DNA of 64,000 bases, from contig NW_026947506.1 of assembly GCF_034190915.1 (NCBI RefSeq), forward strand, positions 36,187,748 to 36,251,747. Reading direction: 5' to 3'. Shown here one piece after another: positions 1-11,043 of this stretch. The notes under the pieces were generated by a model that was not told the origin of the DNA, ran no database searches, and worked only from the letters and a program-made list of their open reading frames with translations. Origin of the DNA: Cavia porcellus (taxonomy: Eukaryota; Chordata; Mammalia; Rodentia; Caviidae). Numbering within the stretch: the first letter of the stretch is position 1; each line of letters starts with the position of its first letter. The position numbers were made by a program, and so were the translations under genes.

Positions 1-149
1 GACAGCAAGCACTGCAAAGAAAACATTGTGAGTGATTGAATCAAACCCTGTTGGTTAACTTGGTAGTGAGCCTCACAAACATCTGCGGCAAGCCTTCCCA
101 GGACAGTGGATGACATGCTGGTGGGTTCATTGCTTGAGGCCTCAGTGGA

Positions 150-880
150 GGGCTTGATGTTTCATGTGGGTGAGCAGGATTCTGGCTGCAGAGCAGCTCT
201 GATGATCCTAATATCTCTCATTTGTTTGTGGAAATTCAAGCATGTCTTTGGCCCCAATTTAAGAGTGATGCTGGATCATTCCACACACATGTTTGGAGGT
301 CACACCAAGCAGGATTCAGAAATGTAAAAATAATACATGCAGCATTTGAGGAGAAATGCATTTGAGGAGAATTTTGACCTTGTGTTTCCCTTTTCTTTTG
401 TTTAACTAGTTGATTTTTTTATTGTAAGATGAGTACATTTGAATATTATTTGACTTTGAGAATTATAGGGGATCCCCATAATATGCTTTGTATCCCAGTT
501 ATCAATAAAACTCGAAATATATTTACAAGTATAGGCAGAGCCATTATAAGTTTTTATTTTTTATGACATTCCTAAGTAGCAAAGGCTGATACACAATGCT
601 GTATTACATGTCAATTTTATTTACCTGAATGACAGGTGGCATGGATCATATGCAAGAGAGGGAGAGGGTACATGCATATGCAAAATAGTATCTATAGAGG
701 CATGAATATATTTAAGTTTGTTAAAAATAAGTAATATCAATTTGCCATAGCTTTTTACTTGTTGAGAAATAGGCCTACGAATGAGCTGACAGGCAGGATA
801 TGACATCCTGATTTGTGTAGCTTGTGTTCTGGCAATTTTTAATTTCTTTTGTAGAGATTTAGCATTTGAATTAAAAAATT
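150..880 (-). pseudogene. Betaretrovirus-like ERV pol: integrase core and C-terminal region, decayed
   Basis: Reading the minus strand from about 830 to 360 in shifting frames gives stretches that resemble the catalytic core of a betaretroviral (class II, ERVK-type) integrase. They include a segment around a conserved Ile-Asp-Thr near 700 and a later asparagine/glycine-rich stretch ending in a threonine-leucine-lysine motif near 410-440. Weaker similarity to the integrase C-terminal region continues to about 150. Many stops and frameshifts interrupt it, so no functional enzyme is encoded. It is the 3' continuation of the gag-pro-pol remnant at 888-2870. I see no convincing LTR downstream inside the window. 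The left boundary is uncertain. Confidence 0.6.
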
Positions 881-887
881 CATGGGA

Positions 888-1330
888 TCATCTCACTTTT
901 TCAAAAATGGAAACCACATTAACAAGAGCATCTGCATTATAATTAACTAATGGTAACAGACCTGGATGATTAGAATGTGCTTTAATATGATCAATAAATA
1001 ATGGAGCGGTTCCACTTAATGTAGCTCTTAGGGGTTTTAGAAATAGTTGTAAGAAAGTATGCTCACAATGACCTAATTGTGGCTGCTCTTCCACCAATGT
1101 TGATAAAATCTTTAGCTTCTCCTGAGATAGGGATCATTGGGGGAAACCCTTTTTAGCTCTCCAGTTTTCCACTGAATTGGCAATGCAGAAATAGCTAAAG
1201 TACCAATAGTCTTCATTATAAATCCAATTCCAGATCTATTTTGCTTAATTAAAGGTTCAATTGGAAGAGTACACCCCACAAGTTTTTACCCAAACCTTTG
1301 TTTTCTTGATAACCCATCTTAGTCATCTTG
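888..1330 (-). pseudogene. ERV pol: G-patch, RT start and RNase H/integrase joined by an internal deletion
   Basis: On the minus strand, 1255-1320 encodes a glycine-rich G-patch-like segment typical of the end of betaretroviral protease. About 1165-1180 encodes a Leu-Pro-Ile-Gln-Trp start of reverse transcriptase, and 1070-1100 a Val-Glu-Glu-Gln motif from the RT N-terminus. Within some 40 bases the reading becomes the end of RNase H, with a His-Ile-x-Ala-His motif near 1000. Most of the RT is therefore missing. The longest open piece is 888-1097 (69 codons). Stops and frame changes remain, so this is a dead copy. Confidence 0.65.
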
Positions 1331-1564
1331 CTAGATGGTGACACACACTTATTAGGGGCAGAAGTAATTAAGACAGTGCCCCATCAAGGTCTCTTGCCCC
1401 ATAGATTTATGGGAATGGGTGCAATAAATGGTATTACCATGGCTCTCTGTCCAACAAGGTTGAAACAGTGAAGTTGCAGTGCACGCTGTGAGACAGACTG
1501 AGGGGAGCCTAAGCCTATCAGAGCTGTAAAAGCGGATCTCATCAGCCAAGCAGACATCTATTTA

Positions 1565-2032
1565 CTATGGGGGATCAGCTCTTGTATCCATCAATCCAAT
1601 AACTGTCCCACTTAACTTACTAGTACAAGTAGGCTTATGAACTAAAATATCTTGCAAAAAATAAATTTCCTTGCTTAAAGGCTCATCTCTTCCAGGTTGA
1701 CATGCAGGATTAGGGGGAGGGGTTGACTGAATCTTAGGCAAGAGTATGGCATTTTTATGAACTTTTGATTTAAAATCTTTTTCCCGGTGTAAACTCTTCA
1801 TGGAATGTAGACATGGATTAGACCATAAATTGGGCCATGCTCTAGTAGCAGATTGTATAGCTGAAGGAGTTGGTGCCTTTGAAGGTGATCTACAGTGCCA
1901 GCAGGTGGGTCCCTGTTTGCTACAGTTAAAGAATTTAATCATATCAAGTTTATCAACAATGGCAACAATGTTTTGGGATATAGTCTTGCCATGAGGGCAG
2001 AAACATGAGCAGTAGATCCAATATTTTGTCAT
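1565..2032 (-). pseudogene. ERV gag nucleocapsid and protease fragment
   Basis: This is a 155-codon open stretch on the minus strand. It contains a cysteine/histidine cluster (CSKQGPTCWHC) that looks like a degraded retroviral zinc knuckle. It is followed by a proline-rich stretch and, near the C-terminal end, the segment GTVIGLMDTRADPP, which resembles the aspartic-protease active-site region. Arginine replaces the usual glycine after Asp-Thr, which would be inactivating. It sits between the gag capsid remnant on the right and the G-patch/RT remnant on the left, in the order expected for a betaretrovirus-like provirus. Confidence 0.65.
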
Positions 2033-2870
2033 GCATAAACATAAGCAGATAAATCTTTCATGTGAAGAATAGAGCTAAGACTCCTTTACACTCATTATTG
2101 GCATTCTCATACTCTCATTGGAGAATGAGTATTTTAGCTGCATTGTTATGAAAAATCTGCCTATTGACAATCCTTGGAACTGCATAGAAGGTTCTGTCAG
2201 ACCCTCTAGTGTCTGGGTAAGTGATTTATTAGTTATGCCTTCTCTGAGACAGAAATCTATGCATGGTGCAGAAGTTCTTTACACTGCATGAAAAGAAGAG
2301 CCAGTGCTCATACTTGAACTTTTAACTCAGCATATTGTCTGCATCTCATAACATTTCATGCATACTAGCTTTAAGATTTTCATCTTCACTTTGTAAATTT
2401 GTTCCTGATGTGATTAGTGCCCTTAATTGTGACTCCAAATGTGCTGTGCTGATGATAAACACATGCAATTGAAATGGGTTACATTTCCTGGCACCATTTG
2501 AAACCTTTATTTGATATTATCTAAGCAGCCCAAGGTATAAGGGCCCTGGACACTATTGTCCAGAACGCTTTGTCTCAACTCTTTTAATAGTAAGAAATTA
2601 AAAGCATTATGCAAATTGTGTTGATAATTAGAGTTTTCTGGATCTGTCTCTTTAGTGACTGGACAACACATTGGTCATGCACATCTAATCATATCATGGT
2701 ATTTTGGCTGTCTTGTGGCCAGAAAGGAGGGGGATCATCTGTGAGGTGATTCTTTGGTATGGGGGAGGCAGAGGCTATGGGAAGAGAAGGCAGAGAATAG
2801 GGTACAGGAGCATTATCTTTTCAAATGGATGTGGAAGGTGAAGCACAGTGTGTTAATAAAACATAAGTGC
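2033..2870 (-). pseudogene. ERV gag capsid remnant, heavily frameshifted
   Basis: The minus-strand translation near 2080-2110 gives an Ala-Asn-x-Glu-Cys-Lys segment, and around 2160-2220 weaker similarity to the C-terminal part of betaretroviral capsid. Both appear in mixed frames with stops. This is the 5' part of the same provirus remnant as 150-2032. The right end is cut by an ID SINE whose left target-site duplication starts at 2871. No MA region or 5' LTR is recognisable. Confidence 0.45.
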
Positions 2871-2883
2871 GCTGTATTTCTTT

Positions 2884-2991
2884 TTCTTTTCTTTTCTTTT
2901 TTTTTCTTTTTTGGTCCCAAGGATTGAATTCATGACCTCATGCTTGCCAGGCAGACATTTATGCCACTGAACTAAATCCCTAGCCTTTTGT
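2884..2991 (-). repeat. ID SINE, inverted, with target-site duplications
   Basis: This is a tRNA-Ala-derived ID element read on the minus strand, with its A-rich tail shown as the T-rich run at 2884-2915. It is flanked by perfect 13-base duplications GCTGTATTTCTTT at 2871-2883 and 2992-3004. Confidence 0.9.
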
Positions 2992-3018
2992 GCTGTATTT
3001 CTTTAAGAATATTTTTTA

Positions 3019-3100
3019 GCCGAGGATTTAGCTCAGTGACATAAGTGCTTGCGTGGCAAATGCTAGGTCGTGAGTTCGATCCCTGGTACAAAAAAAAAAA
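3019..3100 (+). repeat. ID SINE with target-site duplications
   Basis: ID element with tRNA-like A box (GATTTAGCTCAGTG) and B box (GAGTTCGATCC) followed by a poly-A tail. It is flanked by perfect duplications AAGAATATTTTTTA at 3005-3018 and 3101-3114. It lies directly next to an ID in the opposite orientation. Confidence 0.93.
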
Positions 3101-3117
3101 AAGAATATTTTTTAAAA

Positions 3118-3425
3118 GTGAAATCACCTGAGGAGGAGCAAAGATGGTGGATAGATAACAACTGACTACAGAGACTCCCTGGGATAGTCAACTTAGAATT
3201 CAACATAATACAGAGTGGGGAGTCCCAAACAGAGGGAGATGAATTCTCTCATCCCAAGAAGAAATTAAGGCAACTTGTCGACCATCTGAGGTCCCGTCAC
3301 AACTTGCCGAGCTCCCACCATGACTTGCCAAGGTCCCTCCGCGACTTGCCGAGCTCATTCTGTTTTTCTCATGGGATGAGTAATTTTTCCCTGTTCTGGG
3401 CAAAATACAGGGCACAAGATGGTGT
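3118..3425 (+). repeat. L1 5'-end-like fragment with short tandem units
   Basis: Starts with a GGAGCAAAGATGGTGG motif like the beginning of mammalian L1 5' UTRs, comparable to the start of the 13.5 kb fragment. From 3275 to 3360 an about 20-30 base unit ending in 'acttgc' recurs (GACTTGCC followed by GAGGTCCC or AGCTCCC variants). No ORF follows. The boundaries and the L1 assignment are tentative. Confidence 0.4.
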
Positions 3426-3429
3426 CAGT

Positions 3430-4506
3430 TATGCCAAGCTACAACATTCTCCACTGATTTTAGTACATGAATCAAATATTTGATTCCTGGTCATCTTCTT
3501 TTAATCTAAAAGTCATTTCTTATCTGAATTTTGTAAATCCCGGTATCAGGAATGTATAAATTTAATAGATTGGACTTGGCCTTGGATATAATGCATTAAA
3601 CAATTTATCATGCAGGGGTCAATAATGATGGCCAGTAAGAGGAAAACCAAGGGTTCTACCAGAGCCAGGAGTAAGGAGGTCAGCCATGGGATGGCAGAGA
3701 ACAAATTTTTATACCAGTTTTGTTGATGATCTCTCTCATTTTCCCTATAAGCTAGGTGCTTTCTGAGCTGATTAAGATAGTCCTTAATAACTCCTGAATG
3801 GTTGATGTAAAAACAGCAGGATTCACCAAGGGCTAGGCATAGACCTCCCTGTTTTAGGAATAGATCCACCTTGTCAGTTCTGAGGAACACATCAGCCAGG
3901 GAATTTAGAGATTCCTCTAGGTGATGAACATTTTGTTCAAGTGTACCCAGATCACGGTCTTTTTCTTTGTCTATTATCTGATAATTTTGGTTTCCCACTA
4001 TGACAGCTGTGGTTCCTAGTGCTGTGAACCAGCTATTCTTAATCCCAAAAGAATAGAAATTAGGACTGGGGCTCTTTTTTTTTATTCACAAGATTGGGTA
4101 ACCCTATATGTTTCCTACCTCCTTTTCTAGAATAACAGTACACTTGGGAAAGAACATGAATTAAGATACAGAGTTTAGGGTTAGGTCCAGTGAAGACAGC
4201 CAGACCAGCACAAGGGATGAGGCTGTTTGTACAGGCAAGCAAGATCCTGGTGGGGAGACTGAATGTTGGTTACACAGTTGCATCATAATTGATTTGAAAT
4301 GGAGAGTGCTTCAAATTTACAGATGGAATGCAAAGTCCAAACTCTTGAATATTTCCCAAAGTGAGGAACTAGGTTCCTGTCATACCAGCATGAAGAATCA
4401 GAATCAAGGTTTAAGGTGTTTACAATCTGGGTTCGGTTGTTGGTCCCAACAGCAACCCATGTATAAGCTACAGGGTAAGCAGTATTATACACATAAAGAG
4501 ACTTAG
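3430..4506 (-). pseudogene. Class I-type ERV env remnant (end of SU and TM subunit)
   Basis: On the minus strand, 4283-4492 and 4060-4242 are fragments resembling the C-terminal surface subunit. 3546-3998 is a 150-codon open stretch of the transmembrane subunit. The TM piece shows a heptad-like helical region, then a GGLCLALGESCCFY motif (the CX6CC region next to the immunosuppressive segment), then a hydrophobic anchor of about 25 residues and a short tail. The open frames are joined only through frame changes, so no complete envelope protein is encoded. The gamma-type TM layout fits the class I pol/gag remnant at 11.0-13.1 kb and lies on the same strand. Membership of the same provirus is inferred. 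Confidence 0.75.
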
Positions 4507-4679
4507 AGCCCTCATCTTTGGAGCTTGACTTTTAAAGGGTGAGAGGACTTTTTGGGGGGTCGGGGCAAGGAGGATGCGAGGTTTTTAAATTTTATTTTTA
4601 AAGAGGGTAAAATTAAACATAACAAAACAGAACAAAAATAGTATAACAAATATAAAACAAACAAAAATAATATAACACT

Positions 4680-5100
4680 GTAAGAGACACAGATTTCAAA
4701 GCAAGACAACTGGAGATCTTTACTGTCTATCATATTGTCTGTTTTCTTCCAAATAGTTGTCCATTTATTCACATACAATAAATTCATACAAAACAAAATA
4801 GTATAAAACTGATCAGAACAAGATGACCAGAACAGGCATTTTAGGTCTTCAAGACCAGACAATAGGGAAGACTACAATGGCTGCCATAATGTCTCTCATT
4901 CTCTTAAAAACAGCTATCCATATATTCACGTATGTTGAAATTAAACAAAACAGACTAAAATCCCTCTGAATAAAGAATAATAGTATTGCTGGATTTCACA
5001 CCATGATGTTACAGATCAGTACTGAGTACCTTAGTGTCTCTTTTTCTTCAAAGTAGCTATCCATTTCATCATGCATTATATAATCGATTCTCATAAACTT
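4680..5100 (-). repeat. Degenerate tandem units in the L1 3' UTR
   Basis: A motif of the form TCTTCAAAGTAGCTATCCAT recurs near 4742, 4905 and 5045, each followed by an A/T-rich stretch with a tail similar to the preceding unit. The spacing is about 140-165 bases. Together they form three diverged direct repeats inside the L1 3' UTR. Confidence 0.5.
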
Positions 5101-5599
5101 TTTAGAAGTTCTATATATGCATGACCCTCTGCATGGATACCTATCCTTTCCGTATTAGAGGAAAAAACAAAACAAACCAAAATAAAACAAAACAAATTCC
5201 TAGAAAAACACAAAAAGAAAAAGACATATAAATAAACAACAATAGCAAAGAAGCCAGAACACTGACAATATAGACCTTCAAAACAAGGTGGTATGAGCAT
5301 AACTAGGGTTGTTATTTTACATAGTGATTTTCGAGAGTTCCTCAGAGCACTATAAAGTAATATGCACAATTGTTCCATTCCTATGAATGTTAACTATTTT
5401 GTTCCAAGAAATTACAGGTTATAGCCCAATCATCTTAGCAATCATAAGTGTGTTTATGTAATTTTAGACACTTTTTCTTATCCCTTCATTTTTCTTTTTC
5501 CTCATATTCCCTGAGATATTCTTTCTTTCCTTTAGGCATTCTCTTATCCTTTCACTCTATTTATTGAATTTTTTGTATTTTATGTACTCTTGCTATTTC

Positions 5600-8500
5600 T
5601 TATACTAGGGAGACTATGGTATTGACATGTGAGTTGATTTCACTTATGAGTATGGTCTCAAATTGCATCCATTTACTTATAAATATCTCAATGTGATCAT
5701 TTGCTACAAATGAGCAGTACTGCATTGTATAGAAATGGCACATCTTTTTTATCCGTTCCTCAGTTGACAGGCATTTAGGTTGTTTCCAAGATCTGGCTAT
5801 TACAAATTGTGCTATTAAAATTTGGCTATTACAAATCTGGGTGCACATATATCACTGTGGTATGATGTTTTCAGTTATGGCCAGGAGTGAAATAGCTGGA
5901 TCAAATGGAACCTCCAAACCCAGCTTTTTGAGGAATCTGCAGACTGACTTCCAAGAAATGGTTGCACCAGTCTACACTCCCACCAACAATGCAGGAGAGT
6001 TCCTTTTTCCCCATGGCCTCTCCAGCATTTGTTGTTGGTAGTTTTCTTGATCCTGGCCATTCGTTCAGGGGTGAGATGGAATCTCAGTGTTGTTTTAATT
6101 TGCTTTTCCCTAATGAGTAATGATGATGAACATTTTTGCATGTATTTATTTGACATTTGTATTTCTTCATCTGAGAAGTGCCTATTCATCTCAGATGCCC
6201 ATTTTTGGATTGGGTCTTTGAATTTCAGGGGTCTGATTTTTTGAAATTCTTTATATGTTTTAGACAGAAGTCCTTTGTCTGAGCGACAATTCACTAAGAT
6301 TTTTTCCCAGTTTGTAGGTTTTCTTTTCACTATGCTGGAGATTTCTTTTGACATGCAGAAACTTTTTAATAAGACGTGATCCTAGTTATTGATTCTGGGA
6401 AGTAGTTCCCCTGCAGTTTGATTCCTGTTCATGAATTCTCTACCCCGTATGTCTTCAACACTTTTACCTAATTTATCTTCCAACAGATTTAGTGTTTCTG
6501 TTTTAATATTCAGATCTTTGATCCATTTAGATTTTAGTTTGGTATATGGTGATAGGCATGGGTCTAGTTTTAGTTTTCGGCATGTGGAGAGCCAGTTTTT
6601 CCAGCACCATTTATTAAAGAGACTGTCATTCTTCCAGTGAACATGTTAGGCCCCTTTATCAAAGATAAGGTGATTGAGTGTGTTTGTAGTTGTGGTTGTA
6701 TTTTCTAATCTATTCAATTGATCTTCGGGTCTGTTTTGATTCCAGTATCATGTTGATTTTATTACACTTGCTTTGTAGTATAACCTCAAGTCGGGGACTG
6801 TGATGCCTCCTGCCTTGCCTTTGCTGCTTAGAATTGCCTTTGCTATTCTAGGTCTCTTCTGATTCCAGATGAATTTTAGGAGTGATTTCTCTAGATCTAT
6901 GAGGTATGTTGATGGTATTTTCATTGGGATTGCACTGAATCTGTATAATAGTTTTTGGAGAATGGCCATTTTTACGATATTTATTCTTCCTATCTATGAG
7001 CAAGGGATGTCTTTCCACTTTCTGAGATCTTCAATTTCTTTTTCAGGATATTATAATTTTCCCTGTATAGATCTTTTACTTCTTTTGTGAGATTAATTCC
7101 TAAGTATTTCATTTTTTTGGATGTTAGTGTGAAAGATGTGGCTTCTTTTATTTCTCTCTCGGTGATTTTATTGTTAGTGTATAGAAATGCTATTGATTTT
7201 GGGGGCTGGGGATTTAGCTCAGCGGCATAAGCACCTGCCTTGCAAGGAGGCGGTCATGAGTTCCATCCCCAGTACAGATAAAAAAAAAATGCTATTGATT
7301 TTTGAGTATTGATTTTGTATCCAGCTACATTGCTGAATTTACTTATTATATCTAGGAGTCTTTGAATGGAGTTTTGGGGGTCTTCTATGTAGAATATCAT
7401 GTCATCCGCAAATAATGGTAATTTAACTTCATCCTTTCCTATCTTTGCCCCTTTAATTTCTCTCTCTTGTCTAATTGCTCTGGCTAGTATTTCCAGTGCT
7501 ATGTTAAATAGAAGTAGTTATAAGGGATATCCTTGTCTTGTGCCTGATTTTAAGGTAAAGGTCTTCAGTTTTTGGCCATTTAATATGATGCTGGCTGTTG
7601 GTTTGTCATAGATGGCCTTTATCATATTGAGGTAAAGATTACCTATTCCAATTTTCTGTAAGGTTCTTAGCATGAATGAGTATTGGACCTTATCAAAAGC
7701 TTTTTCTGCATCTATAGAGATGATCATGTAATTCTTATTTTTGGTTTTATTGATATGGTGGATTATATTTATTGACTTACGTATGTTGAACCATCCCTGC
7801 ATGCCTGGGATGAATCCCACTTGATCGTGGTGTATAATCTTCTTGACGACTTGCTGCATCCTGTTTGCCAATATTTTATTGAGGATTTTTGCATCTGTGT
7901 TCATTAGAAAGATTGGCCTATAGTTCTCTTGTTTAGTTGGGTCTTTCTCAGGTTTTGGTACTAGAGTAATATTTGCTTCTAAGAATGACTTAGGAAGAAT
8001 TGTTTCCCTTTCGATTTCATTGAAGAGTTTGAAGAGTATTGGCATTAAGTCTTTGTATTTCTTATAGAATTCCGCAGTGAATCCATCTGGCCTGGGCTCT
8101 TCTTTGTAGGAAGGGGCTTAATTACATTTCAATTTCATCAATAGATGTTGGGTTATTCAGCAGTTTTACATCTTCTTGACCCAGCTTTGGTAGTTCATAC
8201 ATTTCTAGGAATCTAGAATTTCTTCTGTGTTATTGAATCTATGAGAGTAGAGGTTTTTGAAATAGGTCTTGATGATCTTCTGTATGTCTACAGAGTCTGT
8301 AGTGATTTGCCTTTTTCATTCCTAATTGCATGAATTTGAGCTGTTTCTTTCCTTTTTAAAAATAATTTTGGCTAGGGGCTTATCAATTTTATTTATTTTT
8401 TCAAAGAACCAACTCTTTGATTCATTGATTTTTTAAATTGTTTTCTTAGTCCCTATTGTATTAATTTATGCTCTGATTTTTATAATTTCCTCCCTTCTTT

Positions 8501-9507
8501 TGGCTTTGGGCTTGACTTACTTTTCTTTTTCTAGATGTTTGAGGTGTAGCAATAGTTTATTTGTATTTATTATGTTTTCCTGATGTGAGAACTCAGTGCA
8601 ATAAATTTTCCTCTGAGGACAGCTTTCATTGCATCCCACAGATTCTGGTAAGTTATATCTGTGTTTTCATTTTCTTGTAGGTATTGTTTAATTTCTTCTT
8701 TAATTTCTTCTGTGACCCACTGATTACTCAAGAGTGTGTTATTCAGTTTCCATGTGTTTTGGGATTTTTGCAGTATCTTTTATCATTAATTTCTGATTTC
8801 AATGAGCTATGATCCGATAACATGCAAGGGATGATTTCAACTCTTTTGCATTTTTTAAATATGTTCTGTGAGCTAATATATGGTCTATTTTAGAGAATGA
8901 CCCATGTACTGCTGAGAAGAATGTGTATTCTGGTGTTGTTCGGTGGAACATTCTGTATATGTCTATCAAGTCCATTTGTTCACAGGTGTGATTCAGTTCT
9001 GTTATTTCTTTGCTCATTTTCTGTCTGGTTGATCTGTCCCTTGGTGTCAATGGTGTGTTAAGGTCTCCTGTTATAATTGTGTTATTGCTAATTTGATTTT
9101 TCATTTCTATTAATACTTGCTTTGTGTATCTGGGTGCTCTGGAATTTGGTGCATATATATTTAAGATAGTTATCTCTTCCTCTTTAAGTTTTCCCCTAAC
9201 CAATATGTAGTGACCTTCTTTATACCTTAGGATCATTCTTGAAGTTCACATTATCTGCAAGCAGAATAGCTACCCCCACTTTTTTTTCTGTTCCTTTGCA
9301 TGAAGTATTGTTTTCCATCCTTTGACTTTCAGTCCGTGAATTTCCTTTTGGGTTAGATGGGTTTCTTGCAGACAGCATATGGTTGGATGTGGTTTCTTTA
9401 TCCATTCTGCCAGTCTGTTTAATTGGTGAATTGAGACCATTTACATTAATGTTTATAACTGTTACATATTGGCTTATTGTTGACATGTTATTTTTCTGCT
9501 GTTGCAT
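5600..9507 (-). pseudogene. L1 ORF2 (endonuclease-reverse transcriptase), broken
   Basis: The endonuclease domain is read at 9507-8799 in two frames (NIYAPNSRAPRY, then TGDLNTPLTP and SKIDHILAHR). The reverse transcriptase is read at 8045-7518, including [20 protein letters not shown] and the region [10 protein letters not shown], where normal L1 has the palm motifs. C-terminal pieces lie at 6969-6748, 6354-5875 and 5848-5600, the last matching the end of ORF2. Stops and frameshifts separate these pieces, and an ID SINE inserted at 7201-7286 splits the RT. It cannot encode a working enzyme. Confidence 0.88.
7201..7286 (+). repeat. ID SINE inserted in L1 ORF2
   Basis: ID element with body GGCTGGGGATTTAGCTCAG and B box near GAGTTCCATCC. 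It is flanked by perfect 16-base duplications AAATGCTATTGATTTT at 7185-7200 and 7287-7302, so it is younger than the L1. Confidence 0.95.
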
Positions 9508-9746
9508 CTTTCCTTTCTGTTTAGTTGTCTGCCTTGCTTAGTGATGTTTTACTATGTGTATCTAGACTGTCTTTCAGCATTCTTTGCAGGATTGGCTTGG
9601 TGTTCATGAAATTCTTCAGCTGTTCCTTGTCATGGAAATATCTTATTTCTCCATCCATTTTGAAGGACAGTTTTTGCAGGGTACATCAGTCTAGGAAGAA
9701 AATCGTTTCCCTTTAGGATCTAAAATACTTCACTCCATGCTCTTCT

Positions 9747-10551
9747 TTACTTCATTGTTTGTGTTGAGAAATCTGCTCTGATTCTGATAGGCTTTGCTTT
9801 ATAGGTGATCTGCTTTTTCTCTCTGACAGCTTTTAGTATTCTATTCTTATGTTGGATTTCTGGGATGGTGATTACTATATGTCTGGGTATAGTTTTATTT
9901 TGCTTATGGCTATTTGGAGTTCTATATGCTTCACTAATCCTATTGTCAGTTTCCATTCTCATGTTTGGGAAATTTTCAGCTCTGACTTCTGTGAATAGCC
10001 TTTTGATATCATTTGTGTTATTCCCTTCTCTTTCATTTACTCTATTAATCTCATGTTGTTTTCCTTTGCATCATCTTGCAGCTGTTGAACTGTTATTTCC
10101 TGATTCTTTATTATTTTTAAAAGATCTTTCCTTTCCTGTTCACTAGCTGCAAACTTGTGTTTGAGGTTTGAAAGTCTCTCTTCACTTTTGTTGAGTTGGT
10201 TTTGACAACTTTTGATGGAATTTTTGATTTCTTGTATATCTCTTTGAATCTACTTGATGTATTCTGTTTGTTTCTTATATTGTTCCTCCAGGGATTCTAT
10301 CTTTTTGTTTGCTCCTCTAATTTTTTAACTGTGTCTTCTTTAGATGTTTTCAGCATCTCTTTCATTACTTTTATCATTTCTTCTTTTACCTGGAAGATTA
10401 TTTCTAGTTTGAATTCCTTTAGAGCTTCCTGGAGTTGCTTCTTTATTTCAGTTGCTGTTATTACAGGTATTTCAAGTGTATGGCATATATTTTCTTCTAT
10501 GTACATGGCTCCTAGGCTTTCTTGGGATGGGCTGTAGGTTTGAGATTGCAT
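9747..10551 (-). pseudogene. L1 ORF1 (nucleic-acid-binding chaperone), broken
   Basis: The minus strand at 10551-10297 encodes an 84-residue stretch beginning MQSQTYSPSQESLGAMY, with a heptad-rich, Glu/Lys-rich coiled coil. 9962-9747 encodes the end of the RNA-binding/C-terminal domain, including PRHIVITIPEI and ADFSTQTMK. The middle is not in one frame. Position and domain order fit L1 ORF1p upstream of ORF2. Confidence 0.8.
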
Positions 10552-11043
10552 TTTTATCTTTCATTTTGTCATTTTCCTATATTTCTGTATTTCAAGTGTT
10601 TTTTCTAGGGCTTTCCCTGGATGTTTTGGAAATCGTCTCCATGCCCTAGGCTCCTGAGACTGAATGGAGGTTCCTGAGCATGGTCCAATCAGGCCCTCAG
10701 GCCCTCCTGTGCCACCTTCAGTGTTCCAGGTAGCTGGGCAGGCATCTAACCACTGTGAATGGTGGGCTAAAGCTCTCCCCAGACAAAGACCAATGCCCTA
10801 GAACTCACTTCACCAGCTCTCAACTCCCATAATTAAATAAGGTCACTGGGGGTAATCTATTGAGGCTGCAAAACCTCCCAAGGATAGTCTAGTATGGTTG
10901 GGACCTGGGCGGGTCCTTGAGCTCTGGGAGCAATGATCTTAACACAGTCTCCTGGGCTTGGGATGGGGAGCGAACTCATCCTACCTGCCAGCTGAGTTTC
11001 CCATTCCAGATAAGGTTGCTGGGCTTGTCCTGGGCAGGCCTGA

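Larger units (their letters stand above)
4577..11043 (-). mobile_element. Nearly full-length L1 LINE, inactivated
   Basis: In minus-strand order this holds a 5' UTR (about 10560-11043), ORF1 (about 9747-10551), ORF2 (about 5600-9507) and a 3' UTR ending in an A-rich tail (T-rich on the plus strand) near 4577-4600. Both ORFs are broken by stops and frameshifts. The 3' end shares its terminal sequence (GTTCTGTTTTGTT-like, then CTCTTTAAAA) with plus-strand L1 ends at 12531 and 40942. The right edge interrupts an ERV RNase H coding region. I could not find matching target-site duplications. Confidence 0.85.

Noticed and set aside
2884..3100. tRNA genes (A and B boxes present)
   Set aside because: These and the many similar sites are ID SINEs with poly-A tails and target duplications, not tRNA genes with a foldable acceptor stem.
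7518..8045. A host or bacterial reverse transcriptase system
   Set aside because: The translation and the surrounding order (ORF1, endonuclease, RT, A-rich end) identify an ordinary L1.
10196..10649. Hydrophobic plus-strand frames suggesting membrane proteins
   Set aside because: They are the antisense of L1 ORF1 coiled-coil sequence; T-rich antisense of A-rich LINE DNA gives Phe/Leu-rich shadows.
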